64,000 nucleotides of DNA from CBDCYN01 sp965224205 (GTDB taxonomy: Bacteria > Planctomycetota > Phycisphaerae > Phycisphaerales > Phycisphaeraceae), in contig CBDCYN010000043.1 in assembly GCA_965224205.1 (NCBI GenBank), positions 124,001 to 188,000 of the forward strand, in the 5' to 3' direction. The notes beneath the pieces are model-generated. The model did no database searches. It was not told where the DNA came from and saw only the letters and a program-made list of their open reading frames with translations. Below, piece after piece: positions 44,831 through 54,053 of this stretch (positions are counted from its first letter, which is position 1; every line of letters begins with the position of its first letter). A program made the translations under genes and the position numbers.

Positions 44831-46216
44831 CTACCCGGCCTGGTCGTCCGGTGCCGATGCATCAAATGCCGCCCGCAGATGCTCGGCGAGGGTTTCTGCA
44901 ACAACCTGGCTGCCGTGTTGATTGAGGTGGGTATCCCATAGCGGGTTGTAGGTCATCTGCTCTCGATCGGTCTGCTCGATCAAAGCGGGGGTGAGGTCAA
45001 TGAAACGGATCCCGTGGGTTTGGCACAATCGCTCGATGTGCTGCGGTAGTTGGTTAGGCTTCCATTCGACGTGACGCCTAGGCGTGTCGGGGTTGAACAC
45101 CAGCACATCATGGAGCACGCGGCGCTTGCATGGCATGTACGCCAGCCAGGGGGTCATGCCTAGTTCTTTCGATACCGTGGCCCAATCCCGGACCGCGGCG
45201 TCTAGGGCCTGTTGGGTGTCGGCGTCGAGCTGATCGGGATCGGGCGGGTTGTACGTAAGCGTTACCGGCTGCTCGTGGGTTTCCCACTTTGCGATGGCGT
45301 TTTGGGTCGATCCGGGCTGCTTCTTTTCCGCTGTGACGGCCGTGGCTAACGCGACCAGGAACGAGGTCTGCCGCTTGGACTCTAGATCCCGAGAGGGTTT
45401 TTTCCCGGTTTTTTTGAAATCTTCAAGCCTCTGTCGCTCTTCGTTGAAGTCCTTGACGTCGTTGCCCTCAAAAAAGACCAAGACCGCCTGCTGCGTGCTG
45501 GGCGCCTTGCCGTAGTGACGCAGGTAACACGCGTGGGTCAATGGACCGGTGCTGCCGACCCCAAGGTTTTTCACCCGGACGCCCAGCCGCTGGCTCAGGA
45601 TCGTAGTGAATAAGTCTTCGTCGCGGAGGTACCCCAATTCCGTGAAGGAATCCCCGACCACGACGATCTGCCAGTCTTTCAGATCGGGCGGGTTGCGGAA
45701 CCCGTTTGAATCGTAACGGAAGGTCAACACCTGCTCATCGGCGAACGTCGGCTCGACCACGTTCACCCTCGCCGCCCCGGCGGTCAGGACCTTGCCCGTC
45801 CACTCGTCGGGGCCGGGCCGACGGAAAAAAGCTTCACCTATAGGCTCGATCGGCTGGCGATAGAAGATCGGGTTGCGTTGCCACGCTTGGTTGGTGCGGT
45901 TGAAGTCCAACCCGATGAACCGACAGCCAGCCTCGATCGCGGCCACCATGAAGAACATCATGATCATCGCCAGCGCCACCTTGCCAAAGACATCGGGCAG
46001 CCGCGACAGCATTATCCCCGTCAGCAGGTACACCCCGCCGGCCACCGCCAATGGCCACGTTAAAGTTGCGGCCTGGGGGTCACCCGCCCAGCTCAACCCA
46101 ATCGCGACACACGCCAGCCCACCCCCGATCAATATCAAGATGGCGCGCATCGCCGAGACCACCGGTGCTGGCAAGGTAGTGGTACGCTCCAGGCTCGAAG
46201 GATTGGCTCTGCTCAT
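44831..46216 (-). CDS. Membrane-anchored SGNH hydrolase-like protein
   Basis: About 461 residues. Three or four hydrophobic segments near the N-terminus (AILILIGGGLACVAIGLSW, LPDVFGKVALAMIMMFFMVAAIEAG) anchor a periplasmic SGNH domain with block I VVVGDSFTELGYL, block III-like FFEGNDVKDF (G-x-N-D) and the final D-x2-H site in DTHLNQHGSQVVAETL. This resembles AlgJ/AlgX or PatB-like acetyl transfer or hydrolysis of surface glycans. O-acetyl editing of the polysaccharide is inferred. The start is set at 46216 (longer start 46342 has a nonspecific leader). Confidence 0.8.
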   Translation of the reverse strand: MSRANPSSLERTTTLPAPVVSAMRAILILIGGGLACVAIGLSWAGDPQAATLTWPLAVAGGVYLLTGIMLSRLPDVFGKVALAMIMMFFMVAAIEAGCRFIGLDFNRTNQAWQRNPIFYRQPIEPIGEAFFRRPGPDEWTGKVLTAGAARVNVVEPTFADEQVLTFRYDSNGFRNPPDLKDWQIVVVGDSFTELGYLRDEDLFTTILSQRLGVRVKNLGVGSTGPLTHACYLRHYGKAPSTQQAVLVFFEGNDVKDFNEERQRLEDFKKTGKKPSRDLESKRQTSFLVALATAVTAEKKQPGSTQNAIAKWETHEQPVTLTYNPPDPDQLDADTQQALDAAVRDWATVSKELGMTPWLAYMPCKRRVLHDVLVFNPDTPRRHVEWKPNQLPQHIERLCQTHGIRFIDLTPALIEQTDREQMTYNPLWDTHLNQHGSQVVAETLAEHLRAAFDASAPDDQAG

Positions 46217-46262
46217 GACCGAACGTAGTGTAACGGGCGTCAAGTGACGAGGTAGGCCCCTC

Positions 46263-47240
46263 TTACCCGGAATGGGTGTGAGTGTCGGGTTTTGTCTTGA
46301 CAGGATCGGATCGGGCCTGCAAATGACCGATCTTGTACCCACGCATGGTCCCCCGCCATTGATAGAATACTTTTTTTATTTCGAATCGTCGCTGGGCGTC
46401 CCAGGTAAGGTTCGCCCATAGAGCCTTGAAGCCGAGGCTCAGCCACCGCCGCCACATCCACCTCGGCACGCCCCATAGCAGGGGGCCCTGTGAGATTTGA
46501 GGGTCAACCAGCTGCGCGGTCAACCACGTCCGCTCGAGCCGACGCAGCGCCCACGACGGCGAGCAGCGGTCGGCCGGGACGTAATGCCACACCTTCGCCT
46601 CAGGCACGTAGACCCCCCTACCCCCCGCGGCCAACAACCGGTCCTGGAGGTCGACCTCTTCACCGACCGGGTCGCCAGCAGTGCCGGTCCCCAATGCCGG
46701 GTTAAAACCGCCGACCTCTAAGATTTTTTGAGCATACGCGCCGAAATTGGCGCCCAAGAAGTGGCTGCCGGGACCGATTGGCGAATCAGGATTTTCGGGC
46801 TCCCAGCCCTTGGCCGACGCGGGCAGATGGTCAAGCAGCCACGATGGCGGCGGGGATTGCTCGTAATCGATCAACAGCGGGCCGCCGTAGACCCCGGCTT
46901 CCCCGTGTCGTGTGCCTGCCGCGGCATAGGCTTGAAAGATATTCTCATCGACGCGCACATCGTCATCGAAAAAAACCACCAGCCCGCCTTGCAGGGTCTC
47001 GACCGCGAACTGCAATGCGCGGCTGCGTCCAGCGGCATCGATGTGGCGGTACTCAACGGGCAGTCCACCACCGACCCGGTCGCAGACGGCTCGGGCCCCA
47101 GCGTCCGAGCCGTTTTCGATGACCCAGACCTGTCCGAACCCATCGGGGCGCCGAGCGAGGGCGATGCTCTCGAGCGTGCGACGTAAGAGCCGCGGTGGGC
47201 CGTGGGTGGGGATCACACAATGAAGCAGGCCCGGGACCAT
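46263..47240 (-). CDS. Family 2 glycosyltransferase
   Basis: GT-A enzyme of about 325 residues: HCVIPTHGPPRLLRRTLESI, VIENGSDAGAR, AGRSRALQFAVETLQGGLVVFFDDDVRV (DDD metal site), and SHFLGANFGAYAQKILEVGGFNPALG with GEEVDLQDRLLAAG, a typical acceptor-loop region. It ends in a basic tail. GAGGA precedes the ATG at 47240. It belongs to the polysaccharide cluster, co-directional with the SGNH and asparagine-synthase-like genes. Confidence 0.87.
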   Translation of the reverse strand: MVPGLLHCVIPTHGPPRLLRRTLESIALARRPDGFGQVWVIENGSDAGARAVCDRVGGGLPVEYRHIDAAGRSRALQFAVETLQGGLVVFFDDDVRVDENIFQAYAAAGTRHGEAGVYGGPLLIDYEQSPPPSWLLDHLPASAKGWEPENPDSPIGPGSHFLGANFGAYAQKILEVGGFNPALGTGTAGDPVGEEVDLQDRLLAAGGRGVYVPEAKVWHYVPADRCSPSWALRRLERTWLTAQLVDPQISQGPLLWGVPRWMWRRWLSLGFKALWANLTWDAQRRFEIKKVFYQWRGTMRGYKIGHLQARSDPVKTKPDTHTHSG

Positions 47241-47335
47241 GGGGCGTTCCTCTGCGTTAGACCTTGAGCCCTGGGGGATGGGTATCCTGCGTCGAGGGCT
47301 CATCCGAAGCAGGCCTCACCGATCGGGACGGCGCG

Positions 47336-49193
47336 TTATCCCGTTGTTCCATCCGTGGCCGGTCCATTTATACGACACCGCTTGATCGCCACAGGTTGAT
47401 CCAAGAAGACCCTGCACCACATCGCCACGGTCAGCACGTGCCAGTAGAGCTCGGTTTGAATATAAGAACACGGCTGGGTGTCGAGCCACCGGTCGGCATC
47501 GTCGGGGGTGATTACCGGCGACAGGTGGTCTTGGGCTAACCGGATCTGTTCATGAAAGGACGCCCGCATCTGATCCAGGACCCGGTGCTGGACCGGCGGC
47601 GGGTCGGGCTTGCGGATCCGGTCGTACCACCGCATCGCGGTGCGAACGATCCGGTTGCTGGCGACCCTTCGGCGACGGCCCGCGTACGCCAGTTCCGGGA
47701 CCGTGGGCACCTTGGTCGTCCCGGGCCAAGCCGCCTCGATCACGGCTCGGATCAGCCCGTCGCCACGCTGGTCGTTCGGGTCAGCCGACATCCCGCGATA
47801 CGTCCAGCACGGCATCTGCAGCGGATCGATGAACCACCGCCACCCCACGTTGCGCCGCGCCGTTGCCCAGCGGCGCATCTTCTGGTTGACGTAGTACCAC
47901 GTCGTGGTTTGGAACGTGTCCAGGCCGTCGTCCTGGGCGCGTTGCAGGATGGCCTCGATCGTCTGATGGACCCCTTGCAGTGCCTCCGGGCGGGGCCACC
48001 AGGGTTCGCGGCCGCCCATCGCTTTGCCGTACACATAGTCGAACCGCCCCGCGGAAGCTTTGGCAAAGCCCTGATCCGTGCCGTAGTAATAAGCCCGCCC
48101 GTATTCACCGCCCAGGCCTTCGACCGGCAGGTACCCTTGGTCGCGGATGTAGGTCAGGTCGTACAGACCCGCGAGGTATTTAAGCGACATCAGCCCGTCG
48201 CTTTGCCAAAGGCTGCGGCGGGCCTGGCCGTCAAAATCCACCCAGGTCGGGACGGTGCCCTCCACCGCTCGATACGCCATGCCCAGATACCGTGCTAGCC
48301 GCTTAGCGCTGGGGACTTCTTCGTTGGGCGTGTTGTGGGTAAGGCACAGCGGCCGCAACCCGTGATGGCGGCACATCGCCGCGACCGCACGGCTGTCCTG
48401 CCCTCCGGTGAGGTGGAGGCGGATTTCTTCCTGGGTATCACGCAACGCCTCGATGAGCGGCCTGATGTCGCCGACCACCCGGGACGCCGCTTCCGTTTGA
48501 GGCTGGCGATGGACGAAGTAATACGACGGCAGGTCCAGGTACCGGTGGCGATGGTACCCGTCTTGACCGATCACGACGCAGGTCGCCGGCGGCTCGAGCT
48601 CGACGCCTTCAAACAATGTGCGGTTCTCCAAGCAGTGCGAGAGCGTGATGAACTCGACGGCTGCTTCCCGATCGAGTTTTAGGTCGATCCCCGCCAACAT
48701 CGCCGCGGCCGCGGCCTTATTCGACCAAACCGTCACCCCCCGCGTTCGAGGCTCGGTAAAGCGGGACCTCGGCAAGATAATTGGTGATCAACGTCACTTG
48801 GCCGTCTGTCTGAGCGTACGCCGCAGCGAAGTACCCGCCGCAGCTGCCGAGGTCTTCGCTGAGCCCGTCCCGGGCATTGAGGACGAAACGAGCCAGGCGG
48901 TCGGGCTGAACCATCGAGTTATCGGCCTCTGGGGCCCCTTCGGCTAGTGAGGTGTACAGCAGCGGCAGCCCGACGGTGACCAGGGTGCCCGCGTCTTCTT
49001 TGTGCCACGAGTTCCACCCCAGCCCGGGTAGGCCCCATTGAAGCAGGATGACCGTCGCGTGCGCGAACGCCAGGTGGTGGGTTTGACTCGCGCTCTCGTA
49101 AGCTTCGTCGTACACGCGCCTCAGGTCGGCAACGATCGAGCCGGGACTGCGGACGCGTTGACCCGGGTGTGAGATGACGACCAAGAGTTCCAT
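47336..49193 (-). pseudogene. Asparagine-synthase-like protein, frame shift in a six-C run
   Basis: Two frames join to one protein of about 620 residues. The first half (MELLVVISHPGQ to LGSCGGYFAAAYAQTDGQVT, VPLYRASN) is the Ntn-type glutaminase-like domain, but the usual Cys2 is missing, so glutaminase activity is unlikely. The second half has WSNKAAAAAMLAG and the PP-loop IRLHLTGGQDSRAVAAM, the ATP-pyrophosphatase site of asparagine synthetases. The break is in the six C at 48736-48741: one C fewer restores N-A-G-V-T-V-W-S. Amidation of a sugar or cluster product is inferred from context. Confidence 0.75.
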
Positions 49194-49402
49194 ACAAGCC
49201 CCGCTTCGCGTCTTCAAGGTGTATCGACGCTTTGTCGACGGGTATGATGCCGGCTGATCGTGGCCGACGGATTAGATCGTATCATGGATAACCATTCGGT
49301 AATAAAGTAAGAGATAAGCCGGTCCCGCAAAAAAAAGGCTCCATGCATGTTCACGAATCGATCGCATCCAACCAAGCGCTCGGTGCCCGGTGAGGATCGC
49401 TG

Positions 49403-50515
49403 ATGAAGATCGTCACGGTCACTTCCGATAACTACCTGCCGCTGACCAAGATGCTCGCCGAGTCGATCCGCATCTGGCACGCGGATCTGCCGATCGTGGT
49501 CTATGCTCTAGAGTCCGGCTGGGGTGATGAGCAAAGCGCCCAGCTGGCTGGGCTCGACCTCGAGATCCGCTCGCTGCCCGAGCCCGATACCCGGTTCCGC
49601 TCTGGGGCCAACCTGGGCAGTGGATCGGTGCACGCGTTGTGGAAACTCGATGCCTTGTTGGAGCAAGACGAGCCGTTCCTGCTGCTCGATGCGGACGTGC
49701 TGGTGCTCAAGCCACTGGACCCGATTTTCAAGGCCACCGAAGCAGACGGGTGGTTTACGGTTTATGAGGGGACCCCGCTTAAGAAATATCATCAAGGAGA
49801 AGTTACGTTGCTGACCGGGTTCGCAGAACTATCGGACGACCTGGCCTCGTTCAATACCGGCGTGCTCGGCTGCGACCCCGCAAAGCACCGGGCGGTGTTT
49901 GAAGTCGCCCGGGAATGGGGCGGGCAGATCACCAATATCTTTCTAGGCGACCAGGGCCTGATGAACCTGGCCTATTACAAGCTCTACCAGGACATCCCCG
50001 AAGGTCGTGACCACCATTTCAACGGCGGGTGGACCGGTCAGGGCCAGGTGAATCTTGCCCAAACGATCCTCCACTTCGGCGGCCCGAAAACCCGTCAAGC
50101 CGGGATGACCAAGCACAGCGCTATGGAATCGGTCTGGGCGACCTGGCCCAAGGGCGTAAAGCTGGTCAACCTCACGGACACCGAGTTCTGGCAAAAGTCG
50201 ATGCCCCACCCCTGGCCCTGGCTCAACCAGTGCAACCAGCACAAGTACCGGTCATTCGTCAAGGCGATGCGCCGCGAAAGCCGCACCCTGATCGGTACGC
50301 CATGGCTGCTTGTTGAAAACGAATGGCAGGCTTATCTCTTGGATCGCAAGCTCCTCAATGACCTGGACCGATTCTGGGCTCAACACAGCGAGCGGTTCCG
50401 TCGAGTCCGCTGCATCCCTACCTATCACCTGGGGTCCGATGGCACGATGCCCAGCCGCTGGGGCCGTCGGTTGCGGCGCTGGAAGGATGAAGCGATCTCA
50501 CTGCTGCCCCGGTAG
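49403..50515 (+). CDS. GT8-like glycosyltransferase
   Basis: Protein of 370 residues with a GT-A N-terminus: MKIVTVTSDNYLPLTKMLAESI, ALWKLDALLEQDEPFLLLDADVLVLKPLD (the DAD metal site) and SFNTGVLGCDPAKH with GDQGLMNLAYY, the acceptor loop common in GT8 enzymes. The C-terminal 130 residues are basic. The donor sugar is unknown. It is divergent from the asparagine-synthase-like gene and opens the polysaccharide cluster on the other strand. GAGGATCG precedes the ATG. Confidence 0.82.
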   Translation: MKIVTVTSDNYLPLTKMLAESIRIWHADLPIVVYALESGWGDEQSAQLAGLDLEIRSLPEPDTRFRSGANLGSGSVHALWKLDALLEQDEPFLLLDADVLVLKPLDPIFKATEADGWFTVYEGTPLKKYHQGEVTLLTGFAELSDDLASFNTGVLGCDPAKHRAVFEVAREWGGQITNIFLGDQGLMNLAYYKLYQDIPEGRDHHFNGGWTGQGQVNLAQTILHFGGPKTRQAGMTKHSAMESVWATWPKGVKLVNLTDTEFWQKSMPHPWPWLNQCNQHKYRSFVKAMRRESRTLIGTPWLLVENEWQAYLLDRKLLNDLDRFWAQHSERFRRVRCIPTYHLGSDGTMPSRWGRRLRRWKDEAISLLPR

Positions 50516-51013
50516 CTGAGGCGCGACCCGACGTCATAATTTAGTCGTCCCGTGCGGGTAAGGATCGATTGTTTCCGAGGGCGATCTGGCTGCCGGCTGA
50601 CTGCCCGCCACGGAGGGTTTCGAGGACGAGCCACCCTCTTCATCCCTGCCTCTAAGGGACAACCCACGATTTTTACACATCACGTATCAAAATACCGTAT
50701 CCGGTACGCCTTGGGCACCAGAAACGCCGCCGCGGACGTGGGTCATGCCGTTATTTCATCCGGGATCGTATCCGTTGATACCCCCGATGGCGATTGGCTT
50801 AGAAGATACGCGTTTCGTAGAATATCATTGTAGAAAACTCTGTAAGAAAGGGATCTGTCGCTGGCTGTTTGATCGTCCTTGGGGCCGGCATACGCTCAAA
50901 GCACCGGTTCACGGACAACCGGCAGCACCGAACTCGGGCCCCAACGCTTCTCGCACACGCTCTAAGCGAAGCCTGATGCAAACCGGGGTGATCATGAAAC
51001 GAATCGACCTGTT
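50516..51013. other. Intergenic region with family A copy A5
   Basis: About 500 bases. A5 fills 50673-50772. Close to its end, at 50995-51018, is a 7-codon open frame (ATGAAACGAATCGACCTG start) that stops over the ATG of the next gene, a possible leader peptide. No other gene is supported. Confidence 0.5.
50673..50772 (+). repeat. Family A interspersed repeat, copy A5
   Basis: TTACACATCACGTATCAAAA, then ATACCGTATCCGGTACG, CTTGGGCACCAGAAAC, GGTCATGCCGTTATTTCATC and CGGGATCGTATC. Same orientation and spacing as A1. Confidence 0.68.
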
Positions 51014-52204
51014 ATGACTGAATCCAGCCGCCCCACCGTCGACCCCAGGGCCCAACCGGAGTCGAGTCCGGTCGACGGTAACGGCCATAAGACTTCCGCA
51101 GAGCCACAGATCCCCCAAGCCCCCTCGGCGCCGACCCCTGATCACTCGGAGATGGGTGATAGTTCATCCATGATCATGCCCCCGTCACCGCCGCCCAACC
51201 ACCCCTCGCCCCCGGGGCATCCTCTCGACAACGAAGAAGGCGGTACTTCGGAGCCGACCCAGCCACCGCCTTCGGTCGGCCGCCAAGTCGCGCAGCTGGT
51301 GGTCATCCCCGCGGTGATCGTGGTCATCTGCTTAGGCTTGGCGTTCCTATTCGGCACCATCGCTGGCGCGAAGGACAGCCTCGACAACCACCTCCTGAAG
51401 CTGCGTCAGTCCAGCGGTGCCGGTAAGCTAAAATTCGGGCTCCAAGACCCCCGGTATAAAGACCGCGGGTTAGCGGCGTACAACATCGCCACCATGATCC
51501 CTTCGGTCACCGACCCCGTTGAACGCAAGCGGCTCAGTGACGAGTTGATCGACATCCTCAATCACCACGTCACCGACGACGAGCAGGTCTTGCAGTTTTA
51601 CCTGCTGATGGCTATCGGGCAGCTGGGCCAAGACGGGGGTCTCGACGTGATCCTCGATCAGCTCGACGCCCCGGGCGTCAAAGCCCGTGAGGGCGCCATC
51701 GGGGGAGTGCTAAGCTGGCCTGACCAGGACCAAGCCAAGCGCGCGGTGGGAGGGCTAACGCTTAGGCTCGCCGACGAAAGCCCCGTGGTCCGTGCCGAGG
51801 CCGCCGCGGCGCTGGGGCAGCTAGCCGAACCCGGCGACCGCCGCGTGATCGAGGCCCTCAAAGATGCCATGGTGATCACGGATCTGACCATGCGCGAAGC
51901 CCAGTGGAACGCCGCCGTGGCGCTGGCCCGGCTGGGTGAACCCCAGGGCCAACAATTCATCGCCGCCGTCCTGCTCGATCGTCAAGCGCTGGCGGCCCTG
52001 CCCGCTGGGGAAACCGGCCCGTTGACCCAGAAAAAAATGACCGGGCCGATGATCGAGCGGATCATGCTCACCACCCTTGCTGCATTGAAGACCGCACCCG
52101 ATCCACTGATACGGGATAAAATACGCCAGATCGCCGATAATGACCCTAGCGCGACGGTACGCAACGCCGCGATGAAGGCTCTTAACGATAAAACGCCTCG
52201 GTAG
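51014..52204 (+). CDS. Membrane-anchored HEAT-repeat protein
   Basis: About 90 residues of P/S/D-rich linker, one membrane helix (VAQLVVIPAVIVVICLGLAFLFG), then HEAT-like repeats (QFYLLMAIGQLGQDGGLDVILDQLDAPGVKAREGAI; LRLADESPVVRAEAAAALGQLAEPGDRRVIEALKDAM; ATVRNAAMKALNDKTPR). The function is probably protein binding. It precedes the ferredoxin-Rieske gene by 64 bases, so the two are likely an operon, perhaps an assembly or scaffold partner for it. The ATG overlaps the stop of a 7-codon upstream frame. Confidence 0.78.
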   Translation: MTESSRPTVDPRAQPESSPVDGNGHKTSAEPQIPQAPSAPTPDHSEMGDSSSMIMPPSPPPNHPSPPGHPLDNEEGGTSEPTQPPPSVGRQVAQLVVIPAVIVVICLGLAFLFGTIAGAKDSLDNHLLKLRQSSGAGKLKFGLQDPRYKDRGLAAYNIATMIPSVTDPVERKRLSDELIDILNHHVTDDEQVLQFYLLMAIGQLGQDGGLDVILDQLDAPGVKAREGAIGGVLSWPDQDQAKRAVGGLTLRLADESPVVRAEAAAALGQLAEPGDRRVIEALKDAMVITDLTMREAQWNAAVALARLGEPQGQQFIAAVLLDRQALAALPAGETGPLTQKKMTGPMIERIMLTTLAALKTAPDPLIRDKIRQIADNDPSATVRNAAMKALNDKTPR

Positions 52205-52268
52205 GCATCACCGCCACCGGGCAGTCTGAACAACGTAAAGGTATGGATAGACCACGGATTGAATAGGC

Positions 52269-53333
52269 ATGGCCGAAACTCACCAAGAAGTCGTCAAGGT
52301 ATGGATCGCCCCCGGCTGCATCGTCTGCGACGCGTGCGAGACCGACTGCCCCGAGGTTTTTGATGTCCAAGAAGAGACGTGCATCATCAAACCCGAAGCC
52401 ACGAATGCGGAGTTCACCAAACCGCTGACCCCCTCGATCATCACCGCCGCAGAAGGCTGCCCAGTCGAGGTGATCAAGTTCGAGACGATCGAGGTCGAAG
52501 GCCCCGAGCCCTGGGCCGGTCAAGAGCAGGAAGCCGCCGAGGCGGGCGCTGCAGCCGCGGGTGGCGGCGCCAAGAAACCCGCCACCGCCATCCCTGAGGG
52601 GCCGCCCGACCCGAAGTGGGCGAAGCTGTTATCCACCGCCCACACCAGCGGCAGCCGGTCGGCCGGCGGGCCCATGGTGACGGTCCGCCCCGCCAAGGCC
52701 CCAGTCGAGACCGTCGCGTCCCTGGTCGGGCTCGACGCCCCGCCCGACGCCCAGAGCGCCGCCATGGTCGCCAGCGGCTACGCCCGGCCCCGGCCCAGCG
52801 TGACCGAGCGGATCCGCCAAAAAGCCTCGGGCCTGGCCGACTCGGCGAACATGACTCGCCGCGAATTCAACATCGCCCTGGCCGTCGCGTGGGGGGCGAT
52901 CGCCGCGACCTTCGCCACCGCCGGCGCCGCCCTGCAATCGTACCTCGTGCCCAAGGTCACCAAGGAGCCGCCCACGACCTTCCGCGCCGGCAAGGTCGGG
53001 GAGTTTGCCGAGCCGGGGGTGTACGAGCAGTTTAAGGGCAGCCAGGGCGTGTGGCTGATCCACCTATCCAACGGACAGCTCGTAGCCATCAGCACCATCT
53101 GCACCCACCTAGGCTGCATCCCCAACTGGCTATCAGCCGATCAGAAGTTCAAGTGCCCCTGCCACGGCTCGGGGTTCTACATGGACGGCGTGAACTTCGA
53201 AGGCCCCGCCCCGCGCCCGCTTGAGCGGTACAAGATCAGCCTCGAAGGCGAGTTCGTGGTGGTCGACAAGTCCAAGAAATACCGCCAAGAGCTCGGCCAG
53301 TGGGAAGACGCCGCGTCGTTCGTGAACGTGTAG
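52269..53333 (+). CDS. Ferredoxin-Rieske fusion protein
   Basis: One 354-residue protein carries two iron-sulfur modules. N-terminal ferredoxin: cysteines 17, 20, 23, 27 in GCIVCDACETDCPEVF, with a last site AAEGCPVEVI. A 100-residue Ala/Pro-rich linker follows. Then a Tat-like TRREFN (196-201) leads into a hydrophobic helix (ALAVAWGAIAATFATAGAALQ). Last is a Rieske [2Fe-2S] domain: CTHLGC (Cys278, His280) and CPCHGSGF (Cys296, Cys298, His299). Rieske subunits of bc complexes have no such N-terminal ferredoxin. Cytoplasmic-to-periplasmic electron transfer is inferred. No cytochrome b gene follows. Confidence 0.85.
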   Translation: MAETHQEVVKVWIAPGCIVCDACETDCPEVFDVQEETCIIKPEATNAEFTKPLTPSIITAAEGCPVEVIKFETIEVEGPEPWAGQEQEAAEAGAAAAGGGAKKPATAIPEGPPDPKWAKLLSTAHTSGSRSAGGPMVTVRPAKAPVETVASLVGLDAPPDAQSAAMVASGYARPRPSVTERIRQKASGLADSANMTRREFNIALAVAWGAIAATFATAGAALQSYLVPKVTKEPPTTFRAGKVGEFAEPGVYEQFKGSQGVWLIHLSNGQLVAISTICTHLGCIPNWLSADQKFKCPCHGSGFYMDGVNFEGPAPRPLERYKISLEGEFVVVDKSKKYRQELGQWEDAASFVNV

Positions 53334-53798
53334 CGAGGTGGGTTTCTGCTACCGCCTTTGTCTAGCTCACTTAACCAAAGTGATCCAACCCTGTCATGGA
53401 CCAATGCCGGGATAGGTCGGGAACTGCTCGGGCTGCAATGTTGTACAAACGACCGTTTGCGTGACAGCACCAAACCGAATCAAAAACCGGGCCGATCTTG
53501 TCACTTAACCCGTATCATAAGCGATCGATCATTTTTTAGGACAAACCCTTAGAGCACTTTGCGTAAATAATCTCCATCCTATCAAGTTTCAGGCGTGGCA
53601 GAATTTCGTCCGACCTGCATCGTCCCATGGAGAAAAATTATGCAATATGCTCTAGCGTGTGTTTTCACACCGATCTGGGCAATACCCAGACAGGCAACGC
53701 TTAAACCTGCCTCGGATCATAAAAAACTGGACGAAGCCCCCTATCCGTGCGATAATGCAATGTGGGCGGAATGCATTGCTAGATAGGCGAGGTGCATC
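53334..53798. other. AT-rich intergenic region before the VapBC-like pair
   Basis: About 465 bases. A short imperfect hairpin follows the Rieske stop (53336-53367). The rest is AT-richer and has no supported gene; a 63-codon open frame at 53595 is not convincing. Confidence 0.45.
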
Positions 53799-54053
53799 AT
53801 GATCAGATCGACACTGACCGACCGGTGGCAAACCACCATACCCGCTCAGGTGCGGGAGGCGTTGGGACTTCAACCCCGACAGGGATTGCTCTATGAAATC
53901 CACGGCGAAAGCGTCACCATCCGACCCGAAGGCGAATCCCTGATGGACCTGGCCGGGTGCCTGTCGTCTGACAAACCCGCCGTAAGCAAAGAAGAAGCAC
54001 GGGACGCGGCCCGACGGCATGTTGCCGAGAACTTCTTGGGACGTGAATCGTGA
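53799..54053 (+). CDS. AbrB/MazE-type antitoxin (VapB-like)
   Basis: Protein of 84 residues with the swapped-hairpin AbrB N-terminus: TLTDRWQTTIPAQVREALGLQPRQGLLYEI and ESVTIRPEG. The C-terminus would bind the toxin's active site. GAGGTG precedes the ATG at good spacing. It overlaps the next gene by four bases (GTGA), the usual antitoxin-first toxin-antitoxin layout. Such antitoxins usually repress their own promoter. Confidence 0.85.
   Translation: MIRSTLTDRWQTTIPAQVREALGLQPRQGLLYEIHGESVTIRPEGESLMDLAGCLSSDKPAVSKEEARDAARRHVAENFLGRES

Noticed and set aside
53595..53786. 63-codon frame before the VapB-like gene
   Set aside because: No domain, and the following gene has its own start and a good ribosome binding site.
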